DNA from: Vombatus ursinus
Lineage: Eukaryota > Chordata > Mammalia > Diprotodontia > Vombatidae
Reading direction: 5' to 3'
Length of the DNA stretch: 64,000 nt
Assembly (NCBI RefSeq): GCF_900497805.2
Contig: NW_020953955.1
Coordinates: 731,919-795,918 of the forward strand
The notes under the pieces were generated by a model. That model was not told the origin of the DNA. It made no database searches and worked only from the letters and a program-made list of their open reading frames with translations. Positions 43,960 through 55,325 of this stretch are shown one piece after another (position 1 is the stretch's first letter; each line of letters begins with the position of its first letter). The translations under genes and the position numbers were made by a program.

Positions 43960-44844
43960 TCCATTTCTTTGATCCTCACAACGACCCTGTGAGTGAGACA
44001 AGCAAAGGCTAAGATCAATACCCTCATATGATAGATAAGGAAAAGGACTCTGAGAGTTTAAGTGACTTGGCCATGGTTACATAACTGTCAGAAGAGGGAT
44101 TCCAAGCCAGGTCTTCCCTGATCCCAAGCCCAAAGTTCTTTCCACTTTCCCAAAGTACATACCACTACTTGAGTATATGAAAGTAGGCTATGAATCCCAG
44201 TGTATGGAAAATCAGGGCAATGATATTTTGGTTCCTGGACCTGCTAGCTGGACCAAGAAGCTGGAACAACTCAGGGAGAAGTGCCACAGGTAAAAGCAAT
44301 CTGCCCAACTGGTGCTTAAAAGAAAGAAAGAAGGGTGGTTCATAAACATACACTCACCCTTAAGCATTCTGGTATCACCTTATTATACCTTAAGCATCCT
44401 GGTATTACTTTATTATCCGCCATTGTTTTTTCCCACGAACACCACCACCACCTAGTTCTATTTGTCCTTTAGCGACCTTCTTCTTCTTGTCCCCTTCGAG
44501 GCTTTCCTTGATGCTCATAAAGTAAAGTAAACTTTACTCATTGCTAAGACTGAGGGAAGTGCGATGGTCTAAGAACTGCTTGGTGTCTAGGATTGGCCTA
44601 CCAGAGCAGTCAGGGTTCGACCTACAGTAAAGTGGGAGTGCATGGTGCCATTGAGGCAGGGTATCGTATTGATCTTGGTGTCGGGCTGAGGATCCAGTTA
44701 TGGTCCAGTCATACGTGATCCTGGACAAGTAATTTGTAACAAGCCTCCATTTTCTCTCTGAAAAATGAGGATGATAAATGGCAGGACCTGATGTACAGAG
44801 AGGCAAATGAACTTGCCCAACATCTTATAGTTGTTAACAGCTTT
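43960..44844. other. MIR (minus) at 43960-44150, then mostly unassigned
   Basis: 43960-44150: TTTGATCCTCACAACGACC, AAGTGACTTGGCCATGG. The remainder is unassigned apart from a faint MIR 3' patch near 44720-44800. Confidence 0.45.
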
Positions 44845-45085
44845 TTGTTGTTGTTCAGCTGTTTCAGTTGTATCTAACTTTCTGTGATTACTTTTGGGGT
44901 TTTCTTGGCTAAGATACTGGAGTAGTTTTGCCATCTCCTTCTCCAGTTCATTTTACAGATGAGGAAACTGAGGTAAACTGGGTGAAGTGACGTGCCCAGG
45001 GTTACACAGCTAGTAAGTGTCTGCAGCTGGATTTGAACCCAGGTTTTTCTTATTCCAGGCTTGGCACTCTATCTACTTCATCAGA
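44845..45085 (-). repeat. MAR1 SINE, minus strand
   Basis: TTGTTGTTGTTCAGCTG tail, GGTTTTCTTGGCTAAGATAC, CATCTCCTTCTCCAGTTC, ACAGATGAGGAAACTGAGG, TTACACAGCTAGTAAGTGTC. Confidence 0.88.
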
Positions 45086-45129
45086 AGGCTTCTTGCTTTG
45101 TTATTCTCATTGCCATGGCAGGTGGGATT

Positions 45130-45350
45130 GACTTCCTGTAGAAAAACAGAATCATAGAATTATAGAGTCTTGGAGTTGGAAAAAATTTAGAGATCATTTA
45201 GTCCAATTCCTTCACTTTACAGAAGAAGAAACTAGGCTCTGAAAGAGACACTGATATGCCCAAGGTCACACTGATGGTAGGTAGATTACCCAAGGCTCAA
45301 ATTCAGGCCCTTTGATTTCAAACCCAGGGCTTTTCCCATTAAATCACGAT
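45130..45350 (-). repeat. MIR-type SINE, minus strand
   Basis: AGAATTATAGAGTCTTGGAG, TTTAGTCCAATTCC, CTTTACAGAAGAAGAAACT, GCCCAAGGTCACAC. Confidence 0.65.
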
Positions 45351-45390
45351 CACTGGAGCAGGATGGGACATTGCCCTAGGAAAGAATATT

Positions 45391-46342
45391 CTAGCTTTTC
45401 TCTTGAGTCTTTCCCTGGAGCTTCTTCCTCAAGGCTGTCTTCACCTCCTTATTTCTTAGGCTATAGATCAGAGGGTTGAGCATGGGGATCACAGTGGTAT
45501 AGAAGACAGACACAACCTTATTCTGGTCTGAGGATTTACTGGAGCTTGGCTGAGCGTACATGAAGATAATGGTGCCATAGGAAAGAGAGATGGCAGTGTG
45601 GTGGGAGGCACAAGTGGAGAATGCCTTCCTTTGGGCCTCCAGGGAGTGAGTGCATCCTGCAGATGGTGACCAGGATGTAGGTGTAGGAGACCAGGATTAT
45701 AGAAACGGTGATGAGTGTGATGGCGGCAGAAGATAAGAAGAGGATAGCCTTTGCAGCAGCCGTGTCACCACAGGCAAGATGGAGCACTGCAGGGACATCA
45801 CAGAAGTAGTGGTCTATGATGTTGGGGACACAGTAGGGCATCCTGAAGACATTCTCCGTCTGTGCCGCTGTGTTGGCTGCGCCTATAGCATAGGTCCCGG
45901 CCACCAGCTCCATGCACAAGCGTTGGGACATGATGGCATGGTAGAGCAGAGGGTGGCAGATGGCCGCAAACTGGTCATAGGCCATGATGGCGAGGAGCAG
46001 ACATTCTGCTGTTCCATGGACAGACATCATTGCCATCTGAGCCACACAGCCAGCAAAGGAGATGGACCTGTCACTGGTGAGGAAGATGATCAGCAACCTA
46101 GGGGTGTTTATAGTAGAGGAAGAGAAGTCAAGAAAGGAGAGGACGCTCAGGGAGAAGTACAAGGGCGTGTGGAGCTGAGGGTTGGTGCGGATCAGGATGA
46201 CCATGCCCAAATTACCCAGTACAGTCACTGAGTAGACCAGCAAGAAGATTACAAAGAGGACTCCTTTCAGCTCCTTTCTCTCTGTCAGTCCCAGTAGGAG
46301 GAACCAGGTGACCATGCTGTGATTCCCTTCGATAGCCCCCAC
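45391..46342 (-). pseudogene. Olfactory receptor pseudogene (one 4-bp insertion)
   Basis: Closely related to the intact receptor at 22 kb; without the insertion it would be about 315 residues. Seen in order are N-H-S near the N-terminus, VLGN, the AYD motif, a full helix 5, then [21 protein letters not shown] and a TAG at 45391-45393. Defects: four extra bases at about 45643-45646, just before helix 6, shift the frame. The conserved R of (D)R(Y/F) is Q (AYDQF). The position where an ATG is expected reads GTG, and no in-frame ATG precedes it in this exon. An acceptor ATCTTTGCAG sits 16 bases upstream of that GTG, so the start may once have been in an upstream exon. No other stop interrupts the coding region, so inactivation looks recent, or the 4 bp could be an assembly error. 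Confidence 0.92.
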
Positions 46343-46487
46343 TGCTTCTGTGTTTTTGCTGCAAAGATAATGTGGGAGACCAAAGAAGAAGTGGGCTTTT
46401 CTCAGTACCAGCCAAGGCCTGAAGCTTTCTGATACCCTCAGAATGCAGGGATTGCACCCTCCTCCTCCCTCTTCCCAAGTGACCCAC

Positions 46488-46688
46488 TGGATAGAGTATT
46501 AGAGTCAGAAAGAGCTGACTTCAAACCCTGTCTCAGGAAGCTGTGTGCCCCTAGGAAAGTTACCTAACCTGTCAACCTCAGTTTCCTTATCATATAAAAT
46601 AGGGATAATAAAAGCACCTATCTCACAGGGTTACAGTGAGGATAACATATGTAAAATGCTATGTAAATGCTAATTCATTGTTATTATT
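46488..46688 (+). repeat. MIR SINE, plus strand
   Basis: TGGATAGAGTATTAGAGTCA, TTTCCTTATCATATAAAATA, TCACAGGGTTACAGTGAGG, TGCTATGTAAATGC. Confidence 0.75.
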
Positions 46689-47500
46689 TCCTTTAGAATC
46701 ACCTTGATAAAGCAAGGAATGCTGGGGGCTTTGGTGAGGGGTGGGATGGGGAGGCTGGCCTCTGGAGGCCATGAAAGAAAGACCTTTCGGGGGCAAATGA
46801 TTGAAGACCATTAATATAACTTGGCCTAAGGCCTGCTGGAATGTTGGAAATTAGGCCACAGACAGGCAAAATACTGGAACTGTGTGATTCTCTGGGTTGT
46901 TGAAGCTGCTGCCGTCAGGTACTAGATGGGGGATGTTGCTGGGCTATTCTTTAGCAGCTTGGCCAAACTCTGAGGACCTGAAATAACCACCCAGCATTAA
47001 TGAGGCTGAATCCCCAGCCAGAGGGCTACCAAGCCTGACAACACATTCTGGGGGTTCCTTTAGTCCTGATAGTAGCTGGAAGGACAAGCTAAATCCCTAA
47101 GTCTAACCAGTCAGACTTCCCTTAAGGCAGCACTGGGTGGGAGTAGCCAGTAGTCTGATATTTGGCCCTCCCCACCAAGATTGTAGACCACAGATAATAG
47201 ACTTGGAGGTGGAATGGACCTTGGAGTCATCTTGTACAATCCATCATTAAAAAAATCCTTCTTTTGTTTTACACCAGTTTCATTTGCAGATAAATCCATT
47301 CTACCCTAACTAGCGCACCGTCCCTTGTAATAAAAAATAAATAAACAAGAGAAGAAGAAAACAAAAGAAAGCACTTTTATAAAACTAGTTAACACATTAA
47401 GTCTTGCAGTATATGCAGCATTCCACATGGAACCACCTCCCTCTCCAATGAAAGGAGGAAAGAAAGTGCTTTTTTTTTCTTTTCTTTTCTCTTGTTTGGC
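46689..47500. other. Unassigned, with CR1-like and L1-like patches
   Basis: 47190-47320 faintly resembles a reverse CR1/L3 start. 47330-47480 resembles L1 3' antisense text (GTAATAAAAAATAAATAAAC ... GAGGAAAGAAAG). The rest is not recognised. Confidence 0.35.
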
Positions 47501-47770
47501 CAATTCTTATTTTACAGCAAGGAAATTGATGACAGAGAAGGTAAGTGACAGCCCATGATTGCCTAACCAGCAAATGGCCAGGATTTGAACCCAAATCCTC
47601 TGGCTGCAAAGTCAGCTCTCTTTCTAACAACATGCAGCACTAGGACAAAGGAGTTGTGCCACCTCGGAGAGATTTGTAACTGTCCACTATTGATCAGTCA
47701 TTTAACATTTATTAATTGCCCACTGTATGCCACAAACTGTGTTAAACTCTAGGAGCCTTAAGCTTTTCTC
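47500..47770. repeat. MIR-like (minus), then unnamed-family start
   Basis: TTACAGCAAGGAAATTGATG, GGCCAGGATTTGAACCC, then AACATTTATTAATTGCCCAC. Confidence 0.5.
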
Positions 47771-48689
47771 ATAGTAATGTATATGACTTGACATCTTAAG
47801 ATAAATAGCTGCAGACCATGGAGAGAAGAATATTCTTAGCATTAAAATATTTGCATTTATAAAATGGCATGTTAAAAAGCATTCCTCCCTGCATCCTTCT
47901 GCATAGTGCATTCTGGGTTGCTGCCCATCAGGCCCACCTGTCTTTATTTCCTAGGCATAAAGGTCAGCTGGGTTGCACTGGTCCTTTGTTAATGATGAAA
48001 AAACAAAAACCAGGTCTCTAGTACCCTACATGGCAGGCACCTGTCAGGCGTTCTCTCCCTGGCTCTGACTCTTGCTTACTCATCATTGCTTTTGTCCTTT
48101 TCTTACACACACCACAGGATTTGATTTCCATTGCAGCCTATACGTCAATTATTGGCCATGCTTTCCTCCAGATCTGTACAGGGAGCTCCACCTCATCATT
48201 TACCTTGAGAAAATTGAGAGGGTTTTAGGAGTTAAAGTAGGTAAAAGATATTAATGCATGCTAAGTGGAGCCCCAGGGTCCCATGCCTCACCCACCTAAA
48301 AAAAAAAACAATCAAAAAGAAAAGAAAACCCAAACTCCAACATAATACTCACCAAATATCCCTTCCTGAAGTAATGGGTGGTGAGAATAATGGTCCAGTC
48401 ATGCTCAGGAACTTTTGTAGCTTCTCACTTGGTGCCTCCAGCCTTGGGCTCCTAAGCCTTTAAGGGATTACTTAGACAGTAATTGCATGTATGGGTTGAA
48501 TATTATCAAGTGACTTTGCAGGCCCAGGGAAGGGAGAGTCATGAAAACAGAGGAAATGTGAAAATTTTAAAACCTTTGAGAATGTTTGAAGGGCGTCTTT
48601 TAGAATAGCCTTTTGAATGTCTAAGGTACAGACAAGTTACTCTCTTTAATTGTGTGTATGTATGGGAGGTGGAGGGGGCAGATAGGTGT
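47771..48689. other. Unassigned intergenic DNA
   Basis: Nothing recognised; there is a short A-run near 48298-48325. Confidence 0.4.
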
Positions 48690-49135
48690 CAACTGGTAGA
48701 TTGGCTAGAAGAGTAGACTTGAAGTCTGGATAGAGTTGACTGTGTTAACCCTGGGCAAATCACTTAACCTCTCAGCCTTAGTCTTCTCATCTTTAAAATG
48801 GGAATGATTTTAAAGGTACCCACCTCCCAGAGTTCTTGTGAGAATCTAATGAGATAACATATGTATAGTATCACTTCTCAAAACTCATGTTGTTGTTCAG
48901 TCATGTCTGACTCTTGGTGCCTTTCTTGGCAAAGTTACTGGAGTGATTTGCCATTTCCTTGGTTTCCAGCTTAGTTTTACAGATGAGGAAACTGAGGCAA
49001 ACAGGGTTAAGTAACTTGCCCAGGGTCACGCTATTAGTAAGTGTCTGATAGATTTGAACTTGGGTCCAGCACTCTACCCATTGGGCCACCTAGCTGCCAA
49101 ACATAAAGCATTAGATAAATGCTAGCATTCATTAT
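48690..49135 (+). repeat. MIR (plus) split by MAR1 (minus, 48889-49098)
   Basis: MIR: AACCCTGGGCAAATCACTTA, CATCTTTAAAATGGGAATGA, TCTAATGAGATAACATATG, resuming CATAAAGCATTAGATAAATG. MAR1: TGTTGTTCAGTCATGTCTG, TTTCTTGGCAAAGTTACTGG, ACAGATGAGGAAACTGAGGC, CACCTAGCTGCC. Confidence 0.85.
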
Positions 49136-49734
49136 TTTCTAGGGCTCAAGGGGAAACTCCATTCTTTAATGTACTCTGTCCTTGTTTACCCTTTGTGTAT
49201 AGATCTAGTGGTTAGATGCTCTTCTTGGGTATTTTAATGAGTTCTTTTTTTGATAAAAAAAAAAAAGCAGAATTGGGTGGAAGAGCATGTCATGAGCTTT
49301 CACTCAGTAACCACATCTAAGGGAAGCCCTGCTGTTTGTACCACAGGCTTCCAGCCGCCAGAGAACTCCTCACAACAACTCTGAACCAGACATTTTGCCT
49401 AGGAGGAAATAGCCTTCAGAGAGACCTGACCTTAAATACTCAACTTCATAAGTAACAGAGAACATCACACTCGTTCTCTTCCATTAAATCTAATCAAATC
49501 CAGCCAAGTCCAGTCTATTTCACTCCAATCCAGTCACATCCAATTAGACTCAATTTACTAAATGAATTCAGCAATGTTTTTTAAGGGGTTTCTAAGTCTC
49601 TTGATTGTAAAATGAAAACCTTTTCTCTTTCTTAGCTATTTCTTTACTCTGTGGTTTTGTAATCATTAAAAAGCCATCCTTTCATTGTTTAAGCAGTTAC
49701 TCATTATCTGCAACCTCTGTTTATTTTAATTTCC
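49136..49734. other. Unassigned intergenic DNA
   Basis: 49490-49550 has a loose 'ccaagtccagtctattt' type internal repetition (five CCA/TCCA-led phrases). No gene recognised. Confidence 0.4.
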
Positions 49735-50135
49735 TCAACTGTAAAATGGAGATGATAACAACATCTGGAGCAGCTAGGTGGCACAGTGGATACTCAGAGT
49801 GCAGGACCTGGAGTCGGGAAGACCTGAGTTCAAATTTGACCTCAGACACTTACTAGCTATGGGACCCTGGGCAAGTCACTTAACCCTGTTTGCTTCACTT
49901 TCCTGTTCTGTAAAATGAACTGGAAAGGGACATGACAAACCACTGCAGTAATTTTGGCAAGAAAACCCCAGAAGGGAACAGGAAGCATTGGACATGACTG
50001 AAAATAACTAAACAACAGCAGCAACTCCTGCCACCCAGCATTGTTGTGAAGCTCAAATGAGACAATATCTGTGAAGCACTTAGCGTAGTGCCTGGCACAT
50101 AGTAGGTGCTTAATAAATGATTGTTTTCTCCTTTC
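49735..50135 (+). repeat. MIR (plus) split by MAR1 (plus, 49766-50025)
   Basis: MIR: CAACTGTAAAATGGAGATGA, then resuming TTGTTGTGAAGCTCAAATGA and CATAGTAGGTGCTTAATAAA. MAR1: GAGCAGCTAGGTGGCACAG, GAACTGGAAAGGGACATGAC, ACTAAACAACAGCAGC. Confidence 0.85.
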
Positions 50136-50904
50136 CACCTCCTATCTCTCACAACTGACTTACCACTTTCCCTCAAGTTGGCAGGGTCATAGAGAAGGAA
50201 GAGGAAACAAGGGGTGATTGAGTGTCCATAAGATTGGGTTTGAATCCTCATTAGACTGACCTGGAAGATGAGAGACCATATCTCCTCGAGTGTGACTCAC
50301 TGAGGCCTCTCTAGGAATTCTTGCCTCCCTGGGGCACTGGCTATCTCCATCACTGTCTGTCTGGTTCTAGTTCCATCCGGAGATGACCTGAGATTGGTGT
50401 TGTAAAGTATGAGGATTCCTTCTCCCTGAGATAATCCTTCTCCTAGTATTTATCAGGGTTGGTTTTTTTTTTTTTTTTTTGCATCCCTGGGGTTTACTGT
50501 ATGGGAGGAGTGGTTGGTTTATCTCTGCCTCTAGAGGAACTGGGAGATGACACCATGTGGCTCTAGATTGGCCCAATGGGAAGATATCTTGCTTAGTGAG
50601 TTACATCTTAGAAATCTTGAGTTTAAGGAATTTGCTACCAAGGGCTCCTGTCCCAGGGTGGATTCTTCTTTTTTTTAGCATGTCATTCCCTAGGGTACTT
50701 CCACTTTTGGTTTAATGAGTTTTGGGAGCTCTAGAATGAGACTTACATAGCAGCATGGAACAGAGAACTTGTAGAATTCCCTTGTTTCATGGATGTCAGA
50801 GCACTTTTCATTTATTACTATAACTAGATATTACTATTTATCACCATAAAGTTACTAGTGATCAACTCTATGTTACTGTGTAACATAAAAAGAATTATAA
50901 CATG
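50136..50904. other. Unassigned intergenic DNA
   Basis: No gene or repeat recognised; there is a T-run at about 50462-50480. Confidence 0.4.
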
Positions 50905-51065
50905 AGTTTTTAACTTGGGTCCCATGAACTTGGTTTTAAAAAAATATTTATTTTAATAACTATTTCAATTTAATTGGTTCCTTTGTATTCCTATGTATTT
51001 TATTTCCTACATTTAAAATATTATTTTGAGAAGGAGCCCATGGGACTGTTAAAGGGGTTGAAGTC
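50905..51065 (+). mobile_element. MITE-like short repeat
   Basis: GAGTTTTTAACTTGGGTCCC, TAACTATTTCAATTTAATTG, GTTCCTTTGTATTCCTATG, TTTTGAGAAGGAGCCCATGG. Same family as 29650-29835. Confidence 0.6.
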
Positions 51066-51860
51066 AAGTTCTGTGTGGGCAAGAAAAAGGAAATGGTCCC
51101 TTGGTCTTTGCAGGTAATTCTGAACACTGAGAGGCCCCTTGGGGAGATAATTAGGGGAAGCAAAAGCCTTGTTAGGAAAATGACTTGTTTGTTTGAAAGA
51201 AATTTATTTCTATGTCTGGATGTACTTTCCCTTGGGGTAACTCCCATGTGATACCTGCTAGGAACTTGGAGATGATTAACTGACTCAGGATCAACATATC
51301 TGAACCCCGTGCTGGAGGGAATTCTAATGGGTCCTAAGTCCCATGGCTTCTCTGTCTCTGTCTTACCCTGCAGGGGGAACAGCAGAGGCAGACCAGCTTC
51401 ACCCTTCCAATTGAGCAACCCAAAGTTGTATGGGTTGCCTGAGGAGATGACATTTTCCCCCTCTTCAAACAAAGTCTTCAAACAATGGCTACAGATGAAC
51501 ACTTGTTTGGAATGTTGTAGAAAGAATGAGTTTGGGCCTTTGAGGCCTCTCAGTGCTGAGATCCTCTGATTCTTCTTAATACTCAGCTTTTTTTCATGTT
51601 ATTCCCCTGCTCAGAAACCTGTGGTGGCTTCCTTTTGCTTAATGCATTAAATCCCATTTCCTTTCCAATCCACAATGATCAGGTCTCTTCTCTGAACTTC
51701 CAAGGCTGGGAGTTCATAATCTCTCAATCATCATTGGCATAGATTAATTGTTCCAGTTGTTTTAGCCTTAACTTCTTTTACAGTCTAATCTCTGTCAAGG
51801 AAAGGGATCATGGTTTCTTTTTTTCAGTATGCCATTGAGTGTTCAATACTTATTGACTGA
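51066..51860. other. Unassigned, with L2-like patch 51580-51710
   Basis: A minus-strand frame of 180 codons ends inside the MITE-like element, so I do not accept it as a gene. L2-like: TTCCCCTGCTCAGAAACC, GTGGTGGCTTCCTTTTGC. Confidence 0.4.
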
Positions 51861-52004
51861 TGATCTATGGAGAATGGACTCCATTCATCTATTCTGTATG
51901 ACTGTCCCCAGCATTATGATCTGGGAGAGACTTCACAGTATTTAGTCAGAGATATAGTTGTCCAAATTATCAATCTCTTTCAGCGTTATTTCCATCCTCT
52001 TTTT

Positions 52005-52400
52005 TTCTCAGGGCTTAGCATGAGGATCATGGTGGTATGGAGCACAGACATAAGTTCTCTGGTACGTAAAATTGTTGGAGCTCAGTTGAGCATACATAAA
52101 AAGGATAATGCCGTGAAGAGGAAGTTGTGGGGCACATAGGAGATGTAGGTGGAAAACACTGGGCCTGTGGATGGTTCAAGCACATGACTCATAAGAAACC
52201 AAGATGATAGAAATGGTGGCACGGATTTTTGTGGGCAAGAAGAAAGGAAGTGGGAATTGGCTTAGCTTCAACAGTGGCACCCCCAGGTGAAATGAAACCC
52301 TGGGGAGAGGGGAAGTCACAAAACAGGGAATGATAATGTTTCCATCTCCACATTTTCGGTGGCCCTGCCAGTAGCAAAGCTTGTGGCTGCTAGCTATACA
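52005..52400 (-). pseudogene. Olfactory receptor relic, C-terminal half
   Basis: On the plus strand, GGCTTAGCATGAGGATCATG, GTGGTATGGAGCACAGACA, AGCTCAGTTGAGCATACATA, GGATAATGCCGTGAAGAGG and AACCAAGATGATAGAAATGG line up in order with the helix 5-7 part of the 45.4-kb pseudogene. No long frame survives. Helices 1-3 are not visible to the right. It is much older than the 45.4-kb copy. Confidence 0.75.
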
Positions 52401-52424
52401 TGTGAGCATTTGTGTGTGGGTTCA

Positions 52425-53085
52425 TAGAATGGCAGAGCTGGAAGGGACCTTAGAGCTCATCTACTCTGATTCCTTAATTTTACAGAAGATTAGGGAGTGC
52501 CTGGGCCAAATCAGGAACTGCAGAAACACAAGCTAAAATAGGGTGGGCTAGTGAAGAAGCCATGAAGATGCAAGTCCAGTTGGGGAGTTCCTGACCGAGC
52601 CTTCTGGACCAAGAGAAGGAGAGTCTAGATCCTTCGGGAGCCAGTCAGCCAACTAACATTTATTAAGCACCTACTATGTACCAGGCGCTGTGCTAAGCTC
52701 TGGGGATAAAAGTTCCTGTCCTCAAGGAGCTCGTGGTTGAGGGGGGGAGATAACATACAAACAACTATGTACAAACAAGCTACAGTCAGGTTACATTGGA
52801 GATATTCCCAGAGAGAAGTTATAAAGGAAAGTTTCTTGTAGAGAGTGCATCTTTATCTGAGACTTCAGGGAAGCCAGGGAGAAGATGAAAAGCAAGAGTG
52901 TTCAAGGAATGAGAAAAAATAGGTGAAAATGTGTGGAGTGGGGAGCTTATTTAAGGAATAGTCAGGAGGCCAGTGTGACTGTATCTTAGAGTGTGGGAAA
53001 GGAAGGAAGGTGTAAAAGACTGGAAAGGTAGAAATCCCAGAAAGGAGGAATATTAAGAAAGAAAGCCACATATTACAAAGCCACC
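52425..53085 (+). repeat. MIR-like patch, then unnamed ancient repeat
   Basis: 52430-52500: AGCTGGAAGGGACCTTAGAG. 52650-53085: ACATTTATTAAGCACCTACT, GTACCAGGCGCTGTGCTAAG, CCTCAAGGAGCTCGTGG, AGTCAGGAGGCCAGTGTGAC, GACTGGAAAGGTAG. Confidence 0.6.
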
Positions 53086-53089
53086 CCAA

Positions 53090-53620
53090 ACATTATCTTT
53101 CACTGGCATTGTAAGTTGTTTGGACTGCTCAGGTCCAGGGGAGGGGGATCAATTCTTTACTGACCCTGAATGCTCTTATCTTGAGAGGGGAGCACCTAAG
53201 TGCTATCAAATGCTTGGGTGACTGTGTAGGTCATCGTAAGGTGGGGGTCACTTACGATTGCGTTGGTTGATTCTCTAGCAACCTTGATTATTTTCCTTTT
53301 TTGCTGATGGTGAAGGACATCAATGATTTTGTTTTAAGTCTGGAGAACTGTATAGGTCCCTGAGGAAGTGAAAGTCACCAGAGGGGAAAGTTGCTTGATT
53401 CTCTTGCAACACAGGTTGCTTTCCCATTTTGGGGCCCAGGGAGAGGGTAGAAAGGCATTGTCCTCGCTAGGGCAGTGCCGTAAATCTGGAGGATTTTATG
53501 GGTCCCTGTAGAGATGGAAGCCCACTAGAGAAGGTGTCTTCACTATGGGCTTTGGTGGGTAACCTTGCATTTTCTTTTATTGGGTTAAATAAAGACTGTC
53601 CTGAATTTAATATCTGTTAG
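53090..53620 (+). other. Unclassified block with imperfect internal repeats
   Basis: Two similar segments (TCTGGAGAACTGTATAGGTC near 53339 and TCTGGAGGATTTTATGGGTC near 53487) are spaced by about 148 bases. It ends with GGGTTAAATAAAGACTGTCC, which contains AATAAA. The make-up is compatible with the end repeat of an old virus-like element, but I see no partner repeat. Family unknown. Confidence 0.3.
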
Positions 53621-53894
53621 CCTTTGCATTGCATTTCTTTTTATTGTAGAAGACCTAGATGGGAACCAAGAGTATCCAGGAGTAAGGGCATCGGTCAATG
53701 GAAGTATTTTGAAGTGAAGCATATTAGCTGAATCTTCAAGGGAACTTGGAATTCCAGGAGGCAGAGCTGAAGAGAAAGAGCATTCCAGGCAGAGGGAATT
53801 TTGCCTGTACAAAATCATGGAGTCAGGAAATGGGAAATCATATATGGAAAACAGAATAAGCCATACAGTCCTAGAGCCTCTCAATCTTTCCATT
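53621..53894 (+). repeat. Unnamed ancient repeat, middle part
   Basis: GAGCATTCCAGGCAGAGGGA, ATCATGGAGTCAGGAAATGG. Same family as 24430-25235. Confidence 0.45.
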
Positions 53895-54095
53895 TTGTTT
53901 GTGTGATCATTTATAGTTGGGTCCAACTCTTTGTGCCCCCTTTTGGGTTTTCTTGCAAAGATATTGTGGTTTGTCATTTCCTTCTCCAGCTCATTTTACC
54001 GAAGAGAAAACTGAGGCACTGGTTAAGTGACTTGCCCAGGGTTATACAGATAGTAAGTATCTGAGACTAGATTTGAACTCGGGATAGCTGCCCTA
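53895..54095 (-). repeat. MAR1 SINE, minus strand
   Basis: GGGTCCAACTCTTTGTGCC, GGGTTTTCTTGCAAAGATAT, CATTTCCTTCTCCAGCTC, GGTTATACAGATAGTAAG. Part of the head is missing. Confidence 0.8.
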
Positions 54096-54184
54096 CTCCT
54101 TCCATAGCTCCTAGCTAATAATACTCCTTCCTGCACTCAAAAGCAATGACACAGAATAACATTTGTTTCTACTTGTAGCAGAGG

Positions 54185-54984
54185 AAGAGCATATTCTGAC
54201 TTTTTAAAATGCATTGGCCACTTCTTTGTGCCTCCTCTCCCACTTTGTGATCTGGCCAAATTGGCCTTCTCTATTCCTTATACAATACTACATCAATCTG
54301 CCTTTGCACTGGCCACTCTCCATGTCTAGAATGCACTTCCTCCTTACTTCCCTCTCACAATATTCCCCCTTTCCTTTAATAATAGCTAGCGTTTTATGTA
54401 GTTCTTTATAAATATCATTTCATTTGATCCTCACAACAACCTTGGGAGGAAGGTGCGATTATCATCTCCATTTTACAGATGAGGAAACTAAGGCTGAGAC
54501 AGATTAAGTAACTTGTCCAGGGTCACAGAGGTAGTAACTATCTGAGGCTAGATCTAGACCCAGGTCCTCCTCCTGACTCTAGATCTGGCACTCTAGCCAC
54601 TGTGTCCTCTAGCTGTTGCTTTAAGACACAGTGTAGGCATCATCTTCTCTGTGGAGTTTTCTTGATCCCCTTCTCATCCCCAGTAACTGCTATACTCTCC
54701 CTCCCAAATTACCTTGTATTTAACTACTTGGTATATACTCGTAGGTTTTTACTTTGCTTGTATGCCAAATCTCTCTTTCTCCTTACATATGTTTCTCTCT
54801 GTGTTGCACAACTACATATATACATATAGACACATGCACGTGTACACACACATACTTGTCTCCTCCATCTCCTTGAAAGTAGAAATTGTTTCTTTCTTTG
54901 TACTTGTATCACATGTACTGGCACAATGCCTGGTACATAGTTGGCACTTAATAAGTGCTTATTGATTAATTGGCTGATGAGGTT
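54185..54984 (+). repeat. L2 LINE 3' end split by MIR (minus, 54380-54620)
   Basis: L2: CTGGCCAAATTGGCCTTC, TGTCTAGAATGCACTTCC / GTGGAGTTTTCTTGATCCC, GGCACAATGCCTGGTACATA, TAATAAGTGCTTATTGATT. MIR: CATTTGATCCTCACAACAAC, ATTTTACAGATGAGGAAACT. Confidence 0.75.
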
Positions 54985-55267
54985 GTAGGCCAAGGTGGTA
55001 GAAGACACCAAAAGGACATTTGGTAGATTAGACACTGAGCTATCTTGGATGTACACAATGAACACATTGTGTACACATTGTGTGAGATGGGAGACGCAGG
55101 CACAGAAGGCTTCTGAGAATCTCATCCTGCAGATGGTGACTAAGATCTAGGTGTAAGGAGGATACTCGTGTGATAGAAATGGTGGGGAGGGTGGCTGAGA
55201 TAACAAAGAAGACCAGAATGATCTTTGCCATAGTGATGTTAGTGCAGGTGAGTTAGTGCACTGACTC

Positions 55268-55324
<57 letters not shown>
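55268..55324. repeat. (TG)n microsatellite inside the receptor relic
   Basis: About 28 TG/GT units with one TATG interruption. Confidence 0.95.

Positions 55325-55325
<1 letters not shown>

Noticed and set aside
45779-46231. 150-codon plus-strand frame
   Set aside because: It is the antisense of the olfactory receptor pseudogene; conserved receptor codons leave this frame open.
50960-51502. 180-codon minus-strand frame, the longest outside the receptors
   Set aside because: It runs into the MITE-like element at its end, has no recognisable domain and no sign of exon borders. Chance opening in biased sequence is more likely.
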